From assembly GCF_963676685.1 (NCBI RefSeq), contig NC_092349.1:78752604-78816603 (forward strand): 64,000 nucleotides of DNA, written 5' to 3'. The stretch is from Mytilus edulis (taxonomy: Eukaryota; Mollusca; Bivalvia; Mytilida; Mytilidae). The first letter of the stretch is position 1, and each line of letters begins with the position of its first letter. Under the pieces are notes generated by a model. That model was not told where the DNA came from, made no database searches, and saw nothing but the letters and a program-made list of their open reading frames with translations. The position numbers and the translations under genes were made by a program. Below, piece by piece: positions 49,191-59,566 of the stretch.

Positions 49191-49199
49191 ACATGTACT

Positions 49200-49430
49200 T
49201 GCTTTTCGTAAATTGTTTTGTTATACATTTTGGCGTTAGTATGGTATGCGGTTTTCTCATTGCCGAAGGTCGTAGGGTGACACATAATGGTTTATATCTT
49301 CGTCCTTGAACTCTAGAAAAAAACTTTTGGTGACCCATTGGTGGCCTTCGGCTGTTGTCTGCTCTATGGTCGGGTTGTTGTCGCTTTGACACATTCCCCA
49401 TTTCCTTTCTCAATTGTATTGTCCCCATTC
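49200..49430 (+). repeat. SINE-like dispersed repeat
   Basis: CGGTTTTCTCATTGCCGAAGG, GGTGACACATAATGGTTTAT and TGGTCGGGTTGTTGTCGCTT..GACACATTCCCCATTTCC; the last part is shared with 62130-62185. Confidence 0.65.
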
Positions 49431-49670
49431 GCAAACGTACAGCATCTCCTTATTTTTTATAATAAATGAGTAGTTTTATTTACATGCCATACTGCGTGCC
49501 CACTTTACTAAGTTAAATGTATTTGTGATATACATTGTACGTCGTTCAATGTACTCCCAACAATGCAATACAATCAGAAAAGACAATCTAAATGCTCAAG
49601 TTTACTTTACCAGCCAGAGTAATGTTACTTTTATTAACTTTACTTTTATAATGATGCTTTCAAGTTTTGA

Positions 49671-50243
49671 AAGGAGTAGGGTCCAGTAAGACCCCTTTTT
49701 GGCCCCAAAATATAGCAGTTTTACAAAATTGTTAAAATGTATACTTTTAGTTATTTATTTGACAGTAGAATGCTTCCGCTACATAAATATGGGCTGTTTT
49801 TTGACAATACTATGTACATATATTGAGTACTAGCACCATTAAGTCATGCTAAATTACTGAAATCTTCATAATTCTAGCATTTTGGTTAAATTTTAGACGG
49901 TTTCCGTGTAAAACGAAAGTGGCCGCATTCGTGTTCATCCAAAATATTTAAATGTAAGTTGTATTTGATAATACATAACATATATAAAGGTTGAGGATGA
50001 ACAAGGATGCGGCCACTTTCATTTTTGACAAAAACCATCTAATCTTTCAGCATATTTGGTAGATTTTATATATTTGAGCTTTAATGGGAGCGATTTTAAT
50101 GACTAAATTAGTTAAAATCTTTCACATAAATTATTTGAATCAAATTAAATAGACACTTAAGTGATTAAAAAGTGGTCAACATCTTTCTTCAGATAAACCT
50201 GAAATTTGAGGCCAAAATCGGTCCTTACCGGACCTACTCCTTT
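49671..50243. mobile_element. 0.57-kb MITE with AAGGAGTAGG ends
   Basis: Inverted ends of about 40 bases: AAGGAGTAGGGTCCAGTAAG at the left and, from the right, AAGGAGTAGGTCCGGTAAGG. It interrupts a run of ~22-bp tandem units (TGTTGCTTTCATTTTTGTTA) that resumes at 50248-50365. A second inverted motif GGCCGCATTC/GAATGCGGCC-like (49921, 50010) lies inside. Confidence 0.7.
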
Positions 50244-50494
50244 TGCTTTCATTTTTGTTATGTTGCTTTAAGTTTTGCAATGTTACTTTAAGTCTTGAAA
50301 TGTTGCTTTCATTTTTGTTATAAATATTGCTTTAATTTCTGTTATATTGCTTTAATTCATGTGTATGTATCACTATATATATATATATATATAGTGTTGT
50401 GACATGTCTTCACTATCTGATATTCAAAAGTTTAATTGACATGTTTTTTTTTAATAAAGTCGAACAAATAAATACTTAACGACATACATGGTAA

Positions 50495-50640
50495 TTTGGG
50501 GCCCTTTATAGCTTGCTGTTCGGTGAGAGCCAAGGCTACGCATTGAAGACCTAACTTTGACCTATAATGGTTTACTTTTACTAGTTCTGAATTGAATGAT
50601 GAGTTGTTTCATTGGCACTCATACTACATCTTCTTATCGT
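50495..50640 (+). repeat. SINE-like repeat end
   Basis: TTGGGGCCCTTTATAGCTTG to GTTTCATTGGCACTCATACT, matching 20470-20620. Confidence 0.75.
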
Positions 50641-50752
50641 ATTGTCTTTGTAAATAAAAATGAAAGCTATCTGTTTCATCATGATTTAGATTATAATAGT
50701 ATAAGCAAAACACATATTCTAGTTATGAGTTTTACTGTTAGATGAAAACACA

Positions 50753-50989
50753 TCATTGATCCACCTTCTTCTCGCAGACGACATTGAATTTTTCATGACA
50801 CTTTTCGTCACTCCACTTTCCGTTCCATCGGTTGACGGCTAAACAAACATATCCTTTGTCGTTCGGCTCGCCTGGTGCCCAATTTGTGTAACCCACTTCT
50901 GTATAATCTCCCCATATCCAGTAATAAGTGTTATCTTTAACTTTATCAGCGGCAGTAAATCCACTAGTCCAGAAGAAGCGGTTATCCAC
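50753..50989 (-). CDS. C-type lectin gene 2, terminal exon
   Basis: Read on the minus strand from acceptor TATATTTCAG at 50990 to TGA at 50753-50755; 78 codons. Encodes the second half of a [25 protein letters not shown] with the mannose-type EPN motif, [14 protein letters not shown] (WND-like with Ser) and FNVVCEKK. The apparent ATG 15 bases upstream is intronic. The partner exon is 62274-62366: phases match (0/0) and the residue order joins as in lectin 1. The 11.3-kb intron between them holds the nested transposons 51482-61367. The product is probably a secreted lectin; its N-terminus lies off the window. Confidence 0.93.
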   Translation of the reverse strand: MDNRFFWTSGFTAADKVKDNTYYWIWGDYTEVGYTNWAPGEPNDKGYVCLAVNRWNGKWSDEKCHEKFNVVCEKKVDQ

Positions 50990-50999
50990 CTGAAATATA

Positions 51000-51473
51000 A
51001 TCATTTATTATTAGAGAAATTTTAGAGCTACAAAGTAAGAAGGACCTGTATTTAAGGTTAAAATTGTATAGATATTTGATATTATTTTTTATCAAAAAAA
51101 GCAAATCGCTCCACTCTAGCTTCAATATTTCAAAATAATAATTCTAAATATATTGGACATGATTGGTGATTTAAAGACCTCTTATTTACATGCAAATGAT
51201 ATGAAGCAATTTGAATGTGTTCAGCGCAACAGAAAACTGTATCCGTAACACAACTAAATCGCTAAAACATGAATGGTTCATGTTGTTTTACATTTTATAT
51301 ATATTATGTAAACATAGTCATAAGTATATTGGTAACATTTCATAAAACTAGCTTATAAATAAGATAGGTACTTAAAAATTTGCTTATTCTTGAGATCTAA
51401 TGAAAAAGACAATTCACTCCAAGAAGTCCCGAAATTTGTTTTAGCCTTGTCAATGTGGTCATTTACATTGGTA
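51000..51473. other. Lectin 2 intron, near-exon part
   Basis: AT-rich, nothing recognised before the target duplication at 51474. Confidence 0.5.
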
Positions 51474-51481
51474 CCACCAAG

Positions 51482-51802
51482 GTCCGTGTAACACTTATCA
51501 ATTCAAAGTTTTAAAAAGTTTTGAAATTTTGGATTTTTCGAATTTTGATCAAAGTTTTAAAATATCAAAATTTCAAATTGTTTAAAAGTTTTGAAATTTT
51601 GAAATTTTAACCAAATTATTAAAATATTAAAATTCTAAATATTGTTTTTAAATTTGATAGTTTGGGATTTTGATCAAACTTCTAAAATATTAAACCTTAC
51701 GTGCAATTTTGATTATTTCACTTTTTGAAAGTTTGATTTTTTAAATATTTGATTAAAATATCAAAAATAGAAAAGGGGCAAAAAGAGGGGTACCTGGAAA
51801 CA
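51482..51802 (+). repeat. Left terminal inverted repeat of the outer element
   Basis: Matches 61055-61367 in inverted orientation with scattered differences. Confidence 0.92.
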
Positions 51803-52204
51803 ATAAAAATTGAAAACATACTGATACTTAAAAGTTAATGCATGAAATAAAAACCACAGGCAGACAGTTGTAAGCGATGAAAAAATGAATGACAAAATAA
51901 ATATTTCTCAAAAGAAGAGAATTCATTTCAAAACAAGACGTACGGATTTGATATTGGCCATTTTACTTGCTGGTTTTTCTAGCACCCATATTTAAGAAGA
52001 AACAAGAGTAACAGTAAAAACTGAACAACTCGCAGTAGTTCAAATTGTATGTTTAGGTTGAGCATGTATATATATTTTCTACTGAACTCTAAGCAATAGA
52101 AAGGCTCTATACACGGTGTATCTCTTTTGATTTCATTTTTTTCTGTTTTGCTCGACGACTTCTTACTTTCTACAATCATGTTGGCTAAAGAATATATCAT
52201 TTAA

Positions 52205-52640
52205 TCTGTTCTTTGGAAGTTGTTGGCCCTAAATATTCAGCTTTGGGCGTTCCCTAAGAAGGTCGATTCAGAAAAGCACTTCGGTTGTATGACGATCATA
52301 ATTATATTGCCTTCAGTTGTATCAATGATTTTAGTTAATATTTTTTTTTTGGTACGGTAGGAATACTGAATGCATGGTGTCCCAATTAAGGTTGTGCTAG
52401 TCTACAATGTGGAAGGTTTTTAATATATTTATATCTTATTTACGCTGAAATTAAGAGTACTAAGACCAAATATTAATAGATTGGAACCGAGATACTGTTA
52501 CAAGGTATCTGCATAAACTCATCATAGATGGATACCGGGATATACATTTTGCCGGTTTTTGCGCCAGACACGCGTTTCGTCTACAAAAGACTTATCAGTG
52601 ACGCTCGATTCAAATCAAGTTAAAAAGGCAAATAAAGTAA
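52205..52640. repeat. Dispersed repeats within the outer element
   Basis: AGCTTTGGGCGTTCCCTAAG..GAAAAGCACTTCGGTTG and GCGCCAGACACGCGTTTCGT..CAGTGACGCTCGATTC are stretches I recognise as widespread in mussels. No gene between 51803 and 53600. Confidence 0.55.
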
Positions 52641-53599
52641 AATAAAATTAAAAAGGCCAAATAAATTTTACGTTTATATCAAACTTATAGCTCTGGTTTT
52701 GTAAAAGTTGAAACCATTCATGTCATATATAAACGTATACCATAAACATTATTTTCAGCATTCATATGTAACTATGTAATAGTTGCCGCTGTACTACATT
52801 AAGCGTCCATCTATCTATTTGTAGGTGTCGGCATTTTGAAAATTGAAAATTATTTTCAGATAAAAGTTTATATCAGCGATATACTTAATAAAATTGTTAG
52901 CGCTTCGACAAAACAACAACACCCTACTTTTAAATGGTTGCTCCCTTCTGGACAACGTTTGGACTGGTTATCATATACGTACATGTAGCTCCATTATGGG
53001 TCCTAGATCAACCACTGTTTTTAAATAGTAAATAAACGGAAAGGAATTTTTTTTTGTATAAAGGGATATTATTGTTCCGTATTTGCATTTGGTATTTGAA
53101 CATTTAAGTTATCGTACGACAATCGACTTTTAGCAAGCTAAAAGAACACAGGTACATCCAGTCAGAATAGGGCGTGTAAAGAGAAGCCACAGTGTCAGCT
53201 GCATGATGGATTTTTCCATATTTGGCCATACACCATTGCTCTGGAATAACCAGTACAATGTAAAACGCTGAATTTTAAGTAAAGAATTCAACAACGGAAC
53301 GCTGAAAACTGAAATTTGAAAGTCAAGAAAATAAGAACCGAAAAAAAAAATGAAGAGGTGTTTGGCCAAAGTGAAGTTAAAACATATCAAAATCCATCTA
53401 TGAAGGCTACTTTGTCCGAGGGAGTTTAATCCTAAATTTCTTCGTAATTTGTACGTAACTAAAATATTTTAAATTATCGATTTTTTGTTGTCAGTGACGC
53501 ATATTTCATGAATGTTCCGAAACAAATTAGCAATAAATACAACAGGGAGAGAGTGTGCATAATGAAGACATAACCTTTCAATCAGTTTCGTGAATTGAG

Positions 53600-53906
53600 G
53601 TCTGGAGCTGGTGTATGGCAGTAACTGCTAGCTTTTATAGTAGTCTTTTGTTAATTTATTATCATTGCCATTTTGATTAGTTTCGTTTGTCTCCTATTCT
53701 GACATAGGACTTGTATTTCCTTTTAAAGTACGTTTTACTGTTCGTATTTCTGTGTGTGTTTCATTCTTTATTGGCTAGAAGTATAGAGTAGGGTTGTGAT
53801 CTCAAGAAACATGTTTAACCCCGTCGCATTTGTGCGCCTGTCCCGATTCAGGAGCCGTTGTCCCTTTAAGTCTTGTATGATTTTAATTTTAGTTCATTGT
53901 TATATT
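53600..53906 (+). repeat. Left half of a split dispersed repeat
   Basis: AACATGTTTAACCCCGTCGC, GCGCCTGTCCCGATTCAGGAG and TTTTAATTTTAGTTCATTG run parallel to the intact copy at 61690-62200 and stop at the target duplication ATATT (53902-53906). The right half resumes at 60430. Confidence 0.85.
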
Positions 53907-54461
53907 AGTCTAGTCTGTCTACGGCAAATAATGCATAAATCTAAACAAATTGCAACAGAAATGGTTTCAACAGTTTTGTAATACCAAAGCATGACGCAAT
54001 CATATATTAAAAGTCTAGAAAAATCGTACGATCGGAAATCCCCATTTTTGGGCTAAAAACATTAATTTTAACAAAAAATCGATGAAAATTGTGAAAAAAT
54101 TAAAAAATCGGAATTTTAGCACTATGTTAGCCAGACAAATGTCAAAAACGAATTAAGATGACTAAAACAACTACAAAGAACATTTCCGAAGTAAAATTTA
54201 CAATCCAGAGTAAGAACTTATTGGTAGAATTATCCCTTTTAATGATAAAATCACGAAAAAATGCAAAAAAATCGATATATTTGAGATTCATATATGGCTG
54301 TTTTCAAACGTTTTACTTTGAAGGCAGCTTTATAGTAAAGACATTAAATTTAATATTATAAATTGCCTAAACTGTTCAATAATTGTTTACTTTGTTTTAA
54401 CTTGGTTACTTTCGTTATCATCAAAAAGTATAAGAATGGTAAATACAGTTTCTGAAAAATC

Positions 54462-54467
54462 TTTATT
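54462..54467 (-). terminator. Poly(A) signal of the nuclease gene
   Basis: AATAAA on the minus strand, about 110 bases after the stop codon. Confidence 0.6.
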
Positions 54468-54575
54468 GAAAATATTTGATTTTGTTTCAAATTAACAAAA
54501 AAACAGACAATTTTGATATAAGTCTCCCTAATGTATGGTTAAATGTCTCTGCAATGTACATGCATATTGATGCAT

Positions 54576-55541
54576 TCACCTATCGTCAAGTTCATCGGCT
54601 TCTGTAATGTTACTTGTATTGGAACAATTCATTCCACGACATTCCCCACATGCTGGGGAACAGTCTATTCCGTGTTTACGACATGAGCATCGTTTTGTGT
54701 CACAATTCAATTTGCAATTACATCTAATTATCCTAAGAAGCTTTTCGGGAGCCGGTGGTAGTAATGCTCTAATTGGAAGCAATTTATTGTCCTCAACATG
54801 CCAACCCCAGTCCTTTGGATCTAATTTATCACCTTTCCCAATCCAAACTTGCGTTTGATGATAAACCCTTATGCAATGTAGCTTAGCAGAATCAGATGTT
54901 GGTGGGAGAGTGTGCACTTGTACATATATATTTCCAACGCAAACTTTTGAGGCAAACATTCTGTAACGCAGCATATCTAATGTTTCAACATCTAGTAACC
55001 CTCCATATAATGCAACAAATATTTGTTCACCTGCTTTATGAATGCTCTCAACATTGGACACCTGGCAAAAGACAGCTGCATGATCTTGTAATTTAATGTT
55101 AGTACTTATTTTCTTGAAAACAGTGCCCTTGCCTTGACCAAAAATACGAGATGTTGTGTCGCATCCGCTAAAGGCGTGTATGAATGGCAAAATATTGCAA
55201 ACAAGTGGTCCAATTTTTCTCCTTGTCTCTGTTATGTCCCAAATCTTTATTTTGTGAGTGTTTTTCTTGGCTTCTGATTTGAAGTAAATCTTGTTTATGG
55301 CATCTTTTGAATGATAACAGAGCAGTATGAGTAGGTCAGTGTCCTCTCCTATGACGGTAGTTGTATGTTGTTTCGACTTTTCTATTGCTGTAGGCACAAT
55401 CTTTAGATCAGCATCATCTTCTGCATGGATAACTTGAACATGTCCGTCCTTAAGTTTTTTCTCCAAGGGTATTGATAAAGTGCTGTTTATTTTCTGAATT
55501 TGAAAGAAATTCGTCTTTTTTTGTTTTGATTGGTGTGTCAT
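54576..55541 (-). CDS. Nuclease-transposon protein, C-terminal part (PIN C-half and CXC tail)
   Basis: Third reading frame of the gene; functional joining to the part before it is at the A6 run 55455-55460, so the first ~28 codons here are probably out of frame. Visible in order: HAEDDADLKIV, VIGEDTDLLILL, and IHAFSGCDTTSRIFGQGKG. These match the second acidic cluster (E-x-x-D, D-x-D) and the helix-two-turn-helix loop (GCD..G.G) of FEN1/XPG-like PIN nucleases. The tail from about residue 278 has nine cysteines in the pattern CxCx3Cx4CxCx6Cx3Cx2Cx4C, close to the CXC motif of tesmin/TSO1-type DNA-binding proteins. It ends before LDDR and a TAG. Likely role, by inference: DNA end processing and DNA binding during transposition. 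Confidence 0.85.
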   Translation of the reverse strand: MTHQSKQKKTNFFQIQKINSTLSIPLEKKLKDGHVQVIHAEDDADLKIVPTAIEKSKQHTTTVIGEDTDLLILLCYHSKDAINKIYFKSEAKKNTHKIKIWDITETRRKIGPLVCNILPFIHAFSGCDTTSRIFGQGKGTVFKKISTNIKLQDHAAVFCQVSNVESIHKAGEQIFVALYGGLLDVETLDMLRYRMFASKVCVGNIYVQVHTLPPTSDSAKLHCIRVYHQTQVWIGKGDKLDPKDWGWHVEDNKLLPIRALLPPAPEKLLRIIRCNCKLNCDTKRCSCRKHGIDCSPACGECRGMNCSNTSNITEADELDDR

Positions 55542-58059
55542 TGTTAAAATTGACTTTTGGAGATAGGATTCCTTTAGTACGTCTGAAATGAGTTACGTCT
55601 TTTGTAGTTGGAACTGATGGATATCCGTCAAACACAACAGTTGCATCTGTATAGTGATTGTTAACATAATTGACGTAAGTCATACATATGGTGTCAACTG
55701 TAGCTCCTTTTGCCCATGGCAAACGGTGTATAAGAGAACCACCATCAAGTACAAAGTGGGTTTCAGTTGGTGCTTTTGGTTTAAGTCCAATCAAATTCCA
55801 CATATATTCGGCAAGGGTTGATTTTTGAGGCTCTCTTGGAAGGCCAGTGGTTTCAAATATTGACGAAGGAACTCCACATAATTCAAATTGAAATATCTCT
55901 GAAATATCTTCGAAAATACCATGTGCCGCAGTGGTGCATCTCTGAAAAAGGAGCTGTGAATCGATTCTAAGAGGTTCGCCGTCAAGTTTTGCCTGAACTT
56001 TGTTGCCTAGCGTAATGGCTTGTTTCTTTCTCCTAAACGTGTGGTCAGCTATATTATTTCCTACTAGTTCTTGTAGAATGGAAGTCCCAACCTTTTTGGC
56101 ATCATCCACATTCACGGTTTTATCAGCTACTACTCCTGTCTCAATGTTTCGTAGTGAACGGTCTACCTCTGAATCAATGAATGGATTACGACTTTTCAAG
56201 AACGTGAGAAGAGTTTGAATGTCATTAGTGTCCTTCTTTTGTCTTGCATGTGTTTCGTCTTTGTGTTGTTCACTAGAAAAGTATCCTACTCCGGACAAAA
56301 CCTGCATAGCTTGATTGATCTCAGCACATGCTGGCATGGACATAAGCCAAAGTGAACGCTGGCTTTCAGTCATTCCTCGTCCTCTCGTTAATCCACCCGC
56401 TGTTTTCACACTTCTCATTAGAACTTGCTCTATAAATAAATCTGAAGATATTCCAGCCCAGTACCTATTGCTGCGTCTGATGACATGATTCCCATTGATG
56501 AAACTAGCATAAACATCAGGATGGTCTTCGTCTAAAGATTGCATTGTCATTAAGTAGACGTATGCTGTTTTCGTGTACAGATTATGTCCAGATGCTGCCA
56601 AAAAAGGCAACATTTCTTGGATGCTTTGCAAATGAAGAGGCCAGTTACCGGTTCTCTCTGCTTTGATAAATTGTCTTAAAACCTGGACCATTTCTGAATA
56701 CTGCAGCCACAACTTTGCTGTAAGACTTTGCTTTAAAATTTCCTGTTTTCTATGGACCGTTGCTTCTAGGTTTTTCAAGACATCTGATTCACCCGCTTCT
56801 GAAGCTGACAGCTCTCCAGATGATAATTGAGAATATAATTCATCAATTTCCTTCATTTCAGTTGTTTCAAGGGTTGAATTGGGTTCTTCCAAAAGTTTAG
56901 ATACGTCAATATTAAATATATCTGCAATCAACAAACAATAAAGTGCTGTATCCACCAACATGTGACCTCTAAACGCTCTAGCTACAGCTTTTCCGCTAAG
57001 GATATGCGTGACGGCATTCGGAGCGTATATGAGTTCTAACATCTCTTTCAAACCAGTATTACTCATAAGATTCCCTATTGAGCCAAGGAAGCTCATCTCT
57101 GTGTGGAATGGTCCTAATCGTAAAACCATAGACTTCAAGGTGCTTCCTGGATTTTCGTTTTCAACAATTGATAAGGCTTTCCAATACAGAGGTTGATCAA
57201 AAGTCAAGATCGCTGTTATGTCATAACGCTTTGCTTGGTTGGCGACGAAGTTCAATGTAGAATAAATACATGTCATGTCCGAAGCATTCAAATCTATCAT
57301 AGGTAGGAATGAAACTGATGATTTTCCTGGGTAGTCTCCCGTCTGAACCATCTGCATGAAGCCAGACCACATTGGTATTGGATACTTTAAAGGCCAAATA
57401 ATAACCGACAGCAGGTCAAGACGGAAAGTCTTATCCAGTGTGTTTAGGTTTTTCAACTCAGCATAACTTAATTCAGCCATACGATCTGATTGAGGTTTGT
57501 AATATTTGATCTCTATCTTTGCTAATGCCTTTATTTCATCAGTAGAAAAAGCTATTCTAGGAATGGGTTGTGTTCTCTTCGTACCAGGCGTAATTCCAGC
57601 TATTATGCCCATGCCATGAAAAGTGTTGAGGCCATCTATCGTTCTTGTGTTGTGGTCAACGTTATCTGCTACAAATTGTACAAAGCTGTTGCTTATATCG
57701 CCTGGAAGATCAACTCCTTGTACAGCTGCAGCACTTGATTCAAACTTCTGGACTTCATAGTATGAGGAACAAAATCCTAAGCTGTTCAATGTGGACACAA
57801 GAAATCGTGAAGCGAAGTTGTGATGCACCTGTACTCCTAGACCGAGTTGAAGCGGTGTTATAAGTGCTCGAGGTCGTGAGGCTTGCATTACTGCTTGTCC
57901 TATGGAAGCTATTTTCACCGATGGGTCTATCTCAGAAAATATGTTAGAAAGAAATAACAGCAGGCTTTCGGGTAAGTATGATAGATTATTATCAACTGAT
58001 GCGATGTTGGCTGGAGTTGGATAGATAGACTTTGTGGTATCTACATCGGATGTCGCTTT
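55450..58059 (-). CDS. Nuclease-transposon protein, central part (conserved core and PIN N-half)
   Basis: Open from 58059, just after an in-frame TAA; the first Met (57918) is not the start, since the residues before it (SIYPTPANIASV, LSYLPESLLLFLSNIF) continue the protein. Visible: FVADNVDHNTRTIDGLNTFH, ILTFDQPLYWKA, LRLGPFHTEMSFLGSIG, RAFRGH. These read like a conserved, possibly catalytic core that I cannot assign to a named fold. The C-terminal 110 residues hold HFVLDGGSLIHRLPW and ATVVFDGYPS, the first two aspartates of a FEN1/XPG-like PIN domain. The frame ends with TAA at 55450 right after the A6 run. No base or codon peculiarity visible by eye. Confidence 0.85.
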   Translation of the reverse strand, partial: KATSDVDTTKSIYPTPANIASVDNNLSYLPESLLLFLSNIFSEIDPSVKIASIGQAVMQASRPRALITPLQLGLGVQVHHNFASRFLVSTLNSLGFCSSYYEVQKFESSAAAVQGVDLPGDISNSFVQFVADNVDHNTRTIDGLNTFHGMGIIAGITPGTKRTQPIPRIAFSTDEIKALAKIEIKYYKPQSDRMAELSYAELKNLNTLDKTFRLDLLSVIIWPLKYPIPMWSGFMQMVQTGDYPGKSSVSFLPMIDLNASDMTCIYSTLNFVANQAKRYDITAILTFDQPLYWKALSIVENENPGSTLKSMVLRLGPFHTEMSFLGSIGNLMSNTGLKEMLELIYAPNAVTHILSGKAVARAFRGHMLVDTALYCLLIADIFNIDVSKLLEEPNSTLETTEMKEIDELYSQLSSGELSASEAGESDVLKNLEATVHRKQEILKQSLTAKLWLQYSEMVQVLRQFIKAERTGNWPLHLQSIQEMLPFLAASGHNLYTKTAYVYLMTMQSLDEDHPDVYASFINGNHVIRRSNRYWAGISSDLFIEQVLMRSVKTAGGLTRGRGMTESQRSLWLMSMPACAEINQAMQVLSGVGYFSSEQHKDETHARQKKDTNDIQTLLTFLKSRNPFIDSEVDRSLRNIETGVVADKTVNVDDAKKVGTSILQELVGNNIADHTFRRKKQAITLGNKVQAKLDGEPLRIDSQLLFQRCTTAAHGIFEDISEIFQFELCGVPSSIFETTGLPREPQKSTLAEYMWNLIGLKPKAPTETHFVLDGGSLIHRLPWAKGATVDTICMTYVNYVNNHYTDATVVFDGYPSVPTTKDVTHFRRTKGILSPKVNFNNDTPIKTKKDEFLSNSENKQHFINTLGEKT

Positions 58060-58939
58060 TTATCAGTTTGGCAGCTGCTCTGATCAAAGTTCTCTTTTCG
58101 TCATCTGGATTTAAATTGCTTGGTCTCTGGTAATAGTCCTGAAGAATACAAGTTACGGTTTCACGTAAAGTTACAACACTTTTTCTACCTGGTATGTCTG
58201 TAATAATGATTTCGTCTCCAAAATGTTGCTTCAATCTTTTCTTTAAATACATCTGACTATAAGCATTCCCATCACACATCTCGTCCATTTTTTCACCAAG
58301 ATCTGATATGGAAATCTGTTCGTCGTCATGATGTTTAACGAAGTCGACTGTTTTGTAGAAGCCGTCTTCTTGCAAAGCTGGCCTTCCTCTTTTGTTTTCA
58401 GGCTTTGCGTCTGGTGATATGGGAGAACGGAATACAGGAGTGTTTTTGCACGTGCGGAAGTTTACACTACATGCCTGGTGATAAACAGCATCCGCTGCAT
58501 GGAGGTCGCTTACGCTCTCCAGTCTCCCGCGAACCTCGGCTGCCCAATCATCATTCCGAAGATCACAAGCATCTTGTATGCGACTCTCAAAATCATCAGT
58601 TCGAACCTGAAATATATTTTTGTCTTTTTTCTTGGAGTCTGTTGCTTCATTTCCACAGAATAAACAATGATGTTTAAAATCAAAATGGGACTTTGATCGT
58701 AATTTTGGAGTATTTGTATGAATTTCTCTCAGAACAAGTTTTTCCTTTTTGTATTTCTTTATGTCATTTGGATTGGTATATGTTTTCCTGCAGAGTTGAT
58801 GGACAAAATTACCCTCTAATGCGGACAAACAGTCTCCTCTTTCCTGGCTAGCTTTGATGATTCCAAAACAACCTTTTCGTCGCAATTTGATCAGTGTTGT
58901 TGGGTGGTCATCTTTTAGGCACACAATACATTTCTCCAT
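57992..58939 (-). CDS. Nuclease-transposon protein, N-terminal part (two zinc-binding units)
   Basis: Begins at ATG 58937-58939 (MEKCIVCLKDD); the longer open frame to 58978 crosses a 3' splice site (TTTTTTTTCAG before 58952) and is leader. Two like units are seen: CIVC ... VHQLC and CLFC ... YHQAC, each CxxC followed by HxxC, suggesting two zinc sites. Between and after are charged segments. The coding frame shifts by one base somewhere in 58059-57995: upstream the residues RAAAKLIKSDI are in this frame, downstream SIYPTPANIAS is in the next. The family's proteins are nuclear by inference only. I know no gene symbol. Confidence 0.82.
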   Translation of the reverse strand: MEKCIVCLKDDHPTTLIKLRRKGCFGIIKASQERGDCLSALEGNFVHQLCRKTYTNPNDIKKYKKEKLVLREIHTNTPKLRSKSHFDFKHHCLFCGNEATDSKKKDKNIFQVRTDDFESRIQDACDLRNDDWAAEVRGRLESVSDLHAADAVYHQACSVNFRTCKNTPVFRSPISPDAKPENKRGRPALQEDGFYKTVDFVKHHDDEQISISDLGEKMDEMCDGNAYSQMYLKKRLKQHFGDEIIITDIPGRKSVVTLRETVTCILQDYYQRPSNLNPDDEKRTLIRAAAKLIKSDIRCRYHKVYLSNSSQHRIS

Positions 58940-59566
58940 AGTATAGATGTAGCTGAAAAAAAATAGTACACAAATCATTTGTTGTTACATATTTAATCAC
59001 TATTATACATGTTATAGTATATGTCATATAACATATCAAAACACATTAAAATATTATTCAGAACAATAAGAATAAACAACATCGACTCTTAATGAATAAT
59101 GTTTTCTTGTCCGTGTGATGTTTCTTTTTTAGTGTGTCTATACACTGTAATTCATTTGTCCATTTCTCAACATCTTATGGATTCTAGCACTACTGAAGAT
59201 AATGAATCATTTGAAAAGTGCCAAAAAGGGTGACAAGAAAAGTTGAATCAATAGGCTTACGTCCGAGAAAACGAAAAGGACATTAAGACAAACAAGACCA
59301 ACTATACGAAGTACACACAGAAACGAGCATCTTGAACTTAAGTACAATTTTATTGTAAAGCATTAAAAAAAGTATACTATGTTAAAATTCCCATTCTTGG
59401 AAATTTTCGATTGTGGTTTATTGTAACCTATTCCGTACATTTGTTTAGTTGACCATTCATTTTGAATTTGGTTTCAATTGACTTTTGATAGAACAAGATA
59501 CACAATCAAATATTTTTGACTCGACTGTCAATAAAATAGGCAATGCAGAAAAATATAATATAGTAC

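Noticed and set aside
50990-51004. ATG at 51002-51004 as start of lectin 2
   Set aside because: The codons before GTG at 50989 are intronic (TTTCAG acceptor) and a phase-matched upstream CTLD exon exists at 62274-62366.
53130-53390. Hydrophobic open frame as a signal-peptide exon of lectin gene 2
   Set aside because: It lies inside the outer transposon and after the CTLD exon 62274-62366 in gene order, so it cannot be the leader; no good splice donor follows.
55455-55460. Programmed -1 frameshift at A AAA AAC
   Set aside because: The zero-frame codon boundaries (GAA AAA ACT) do not fit the heptamer, and the shift needed is +1.
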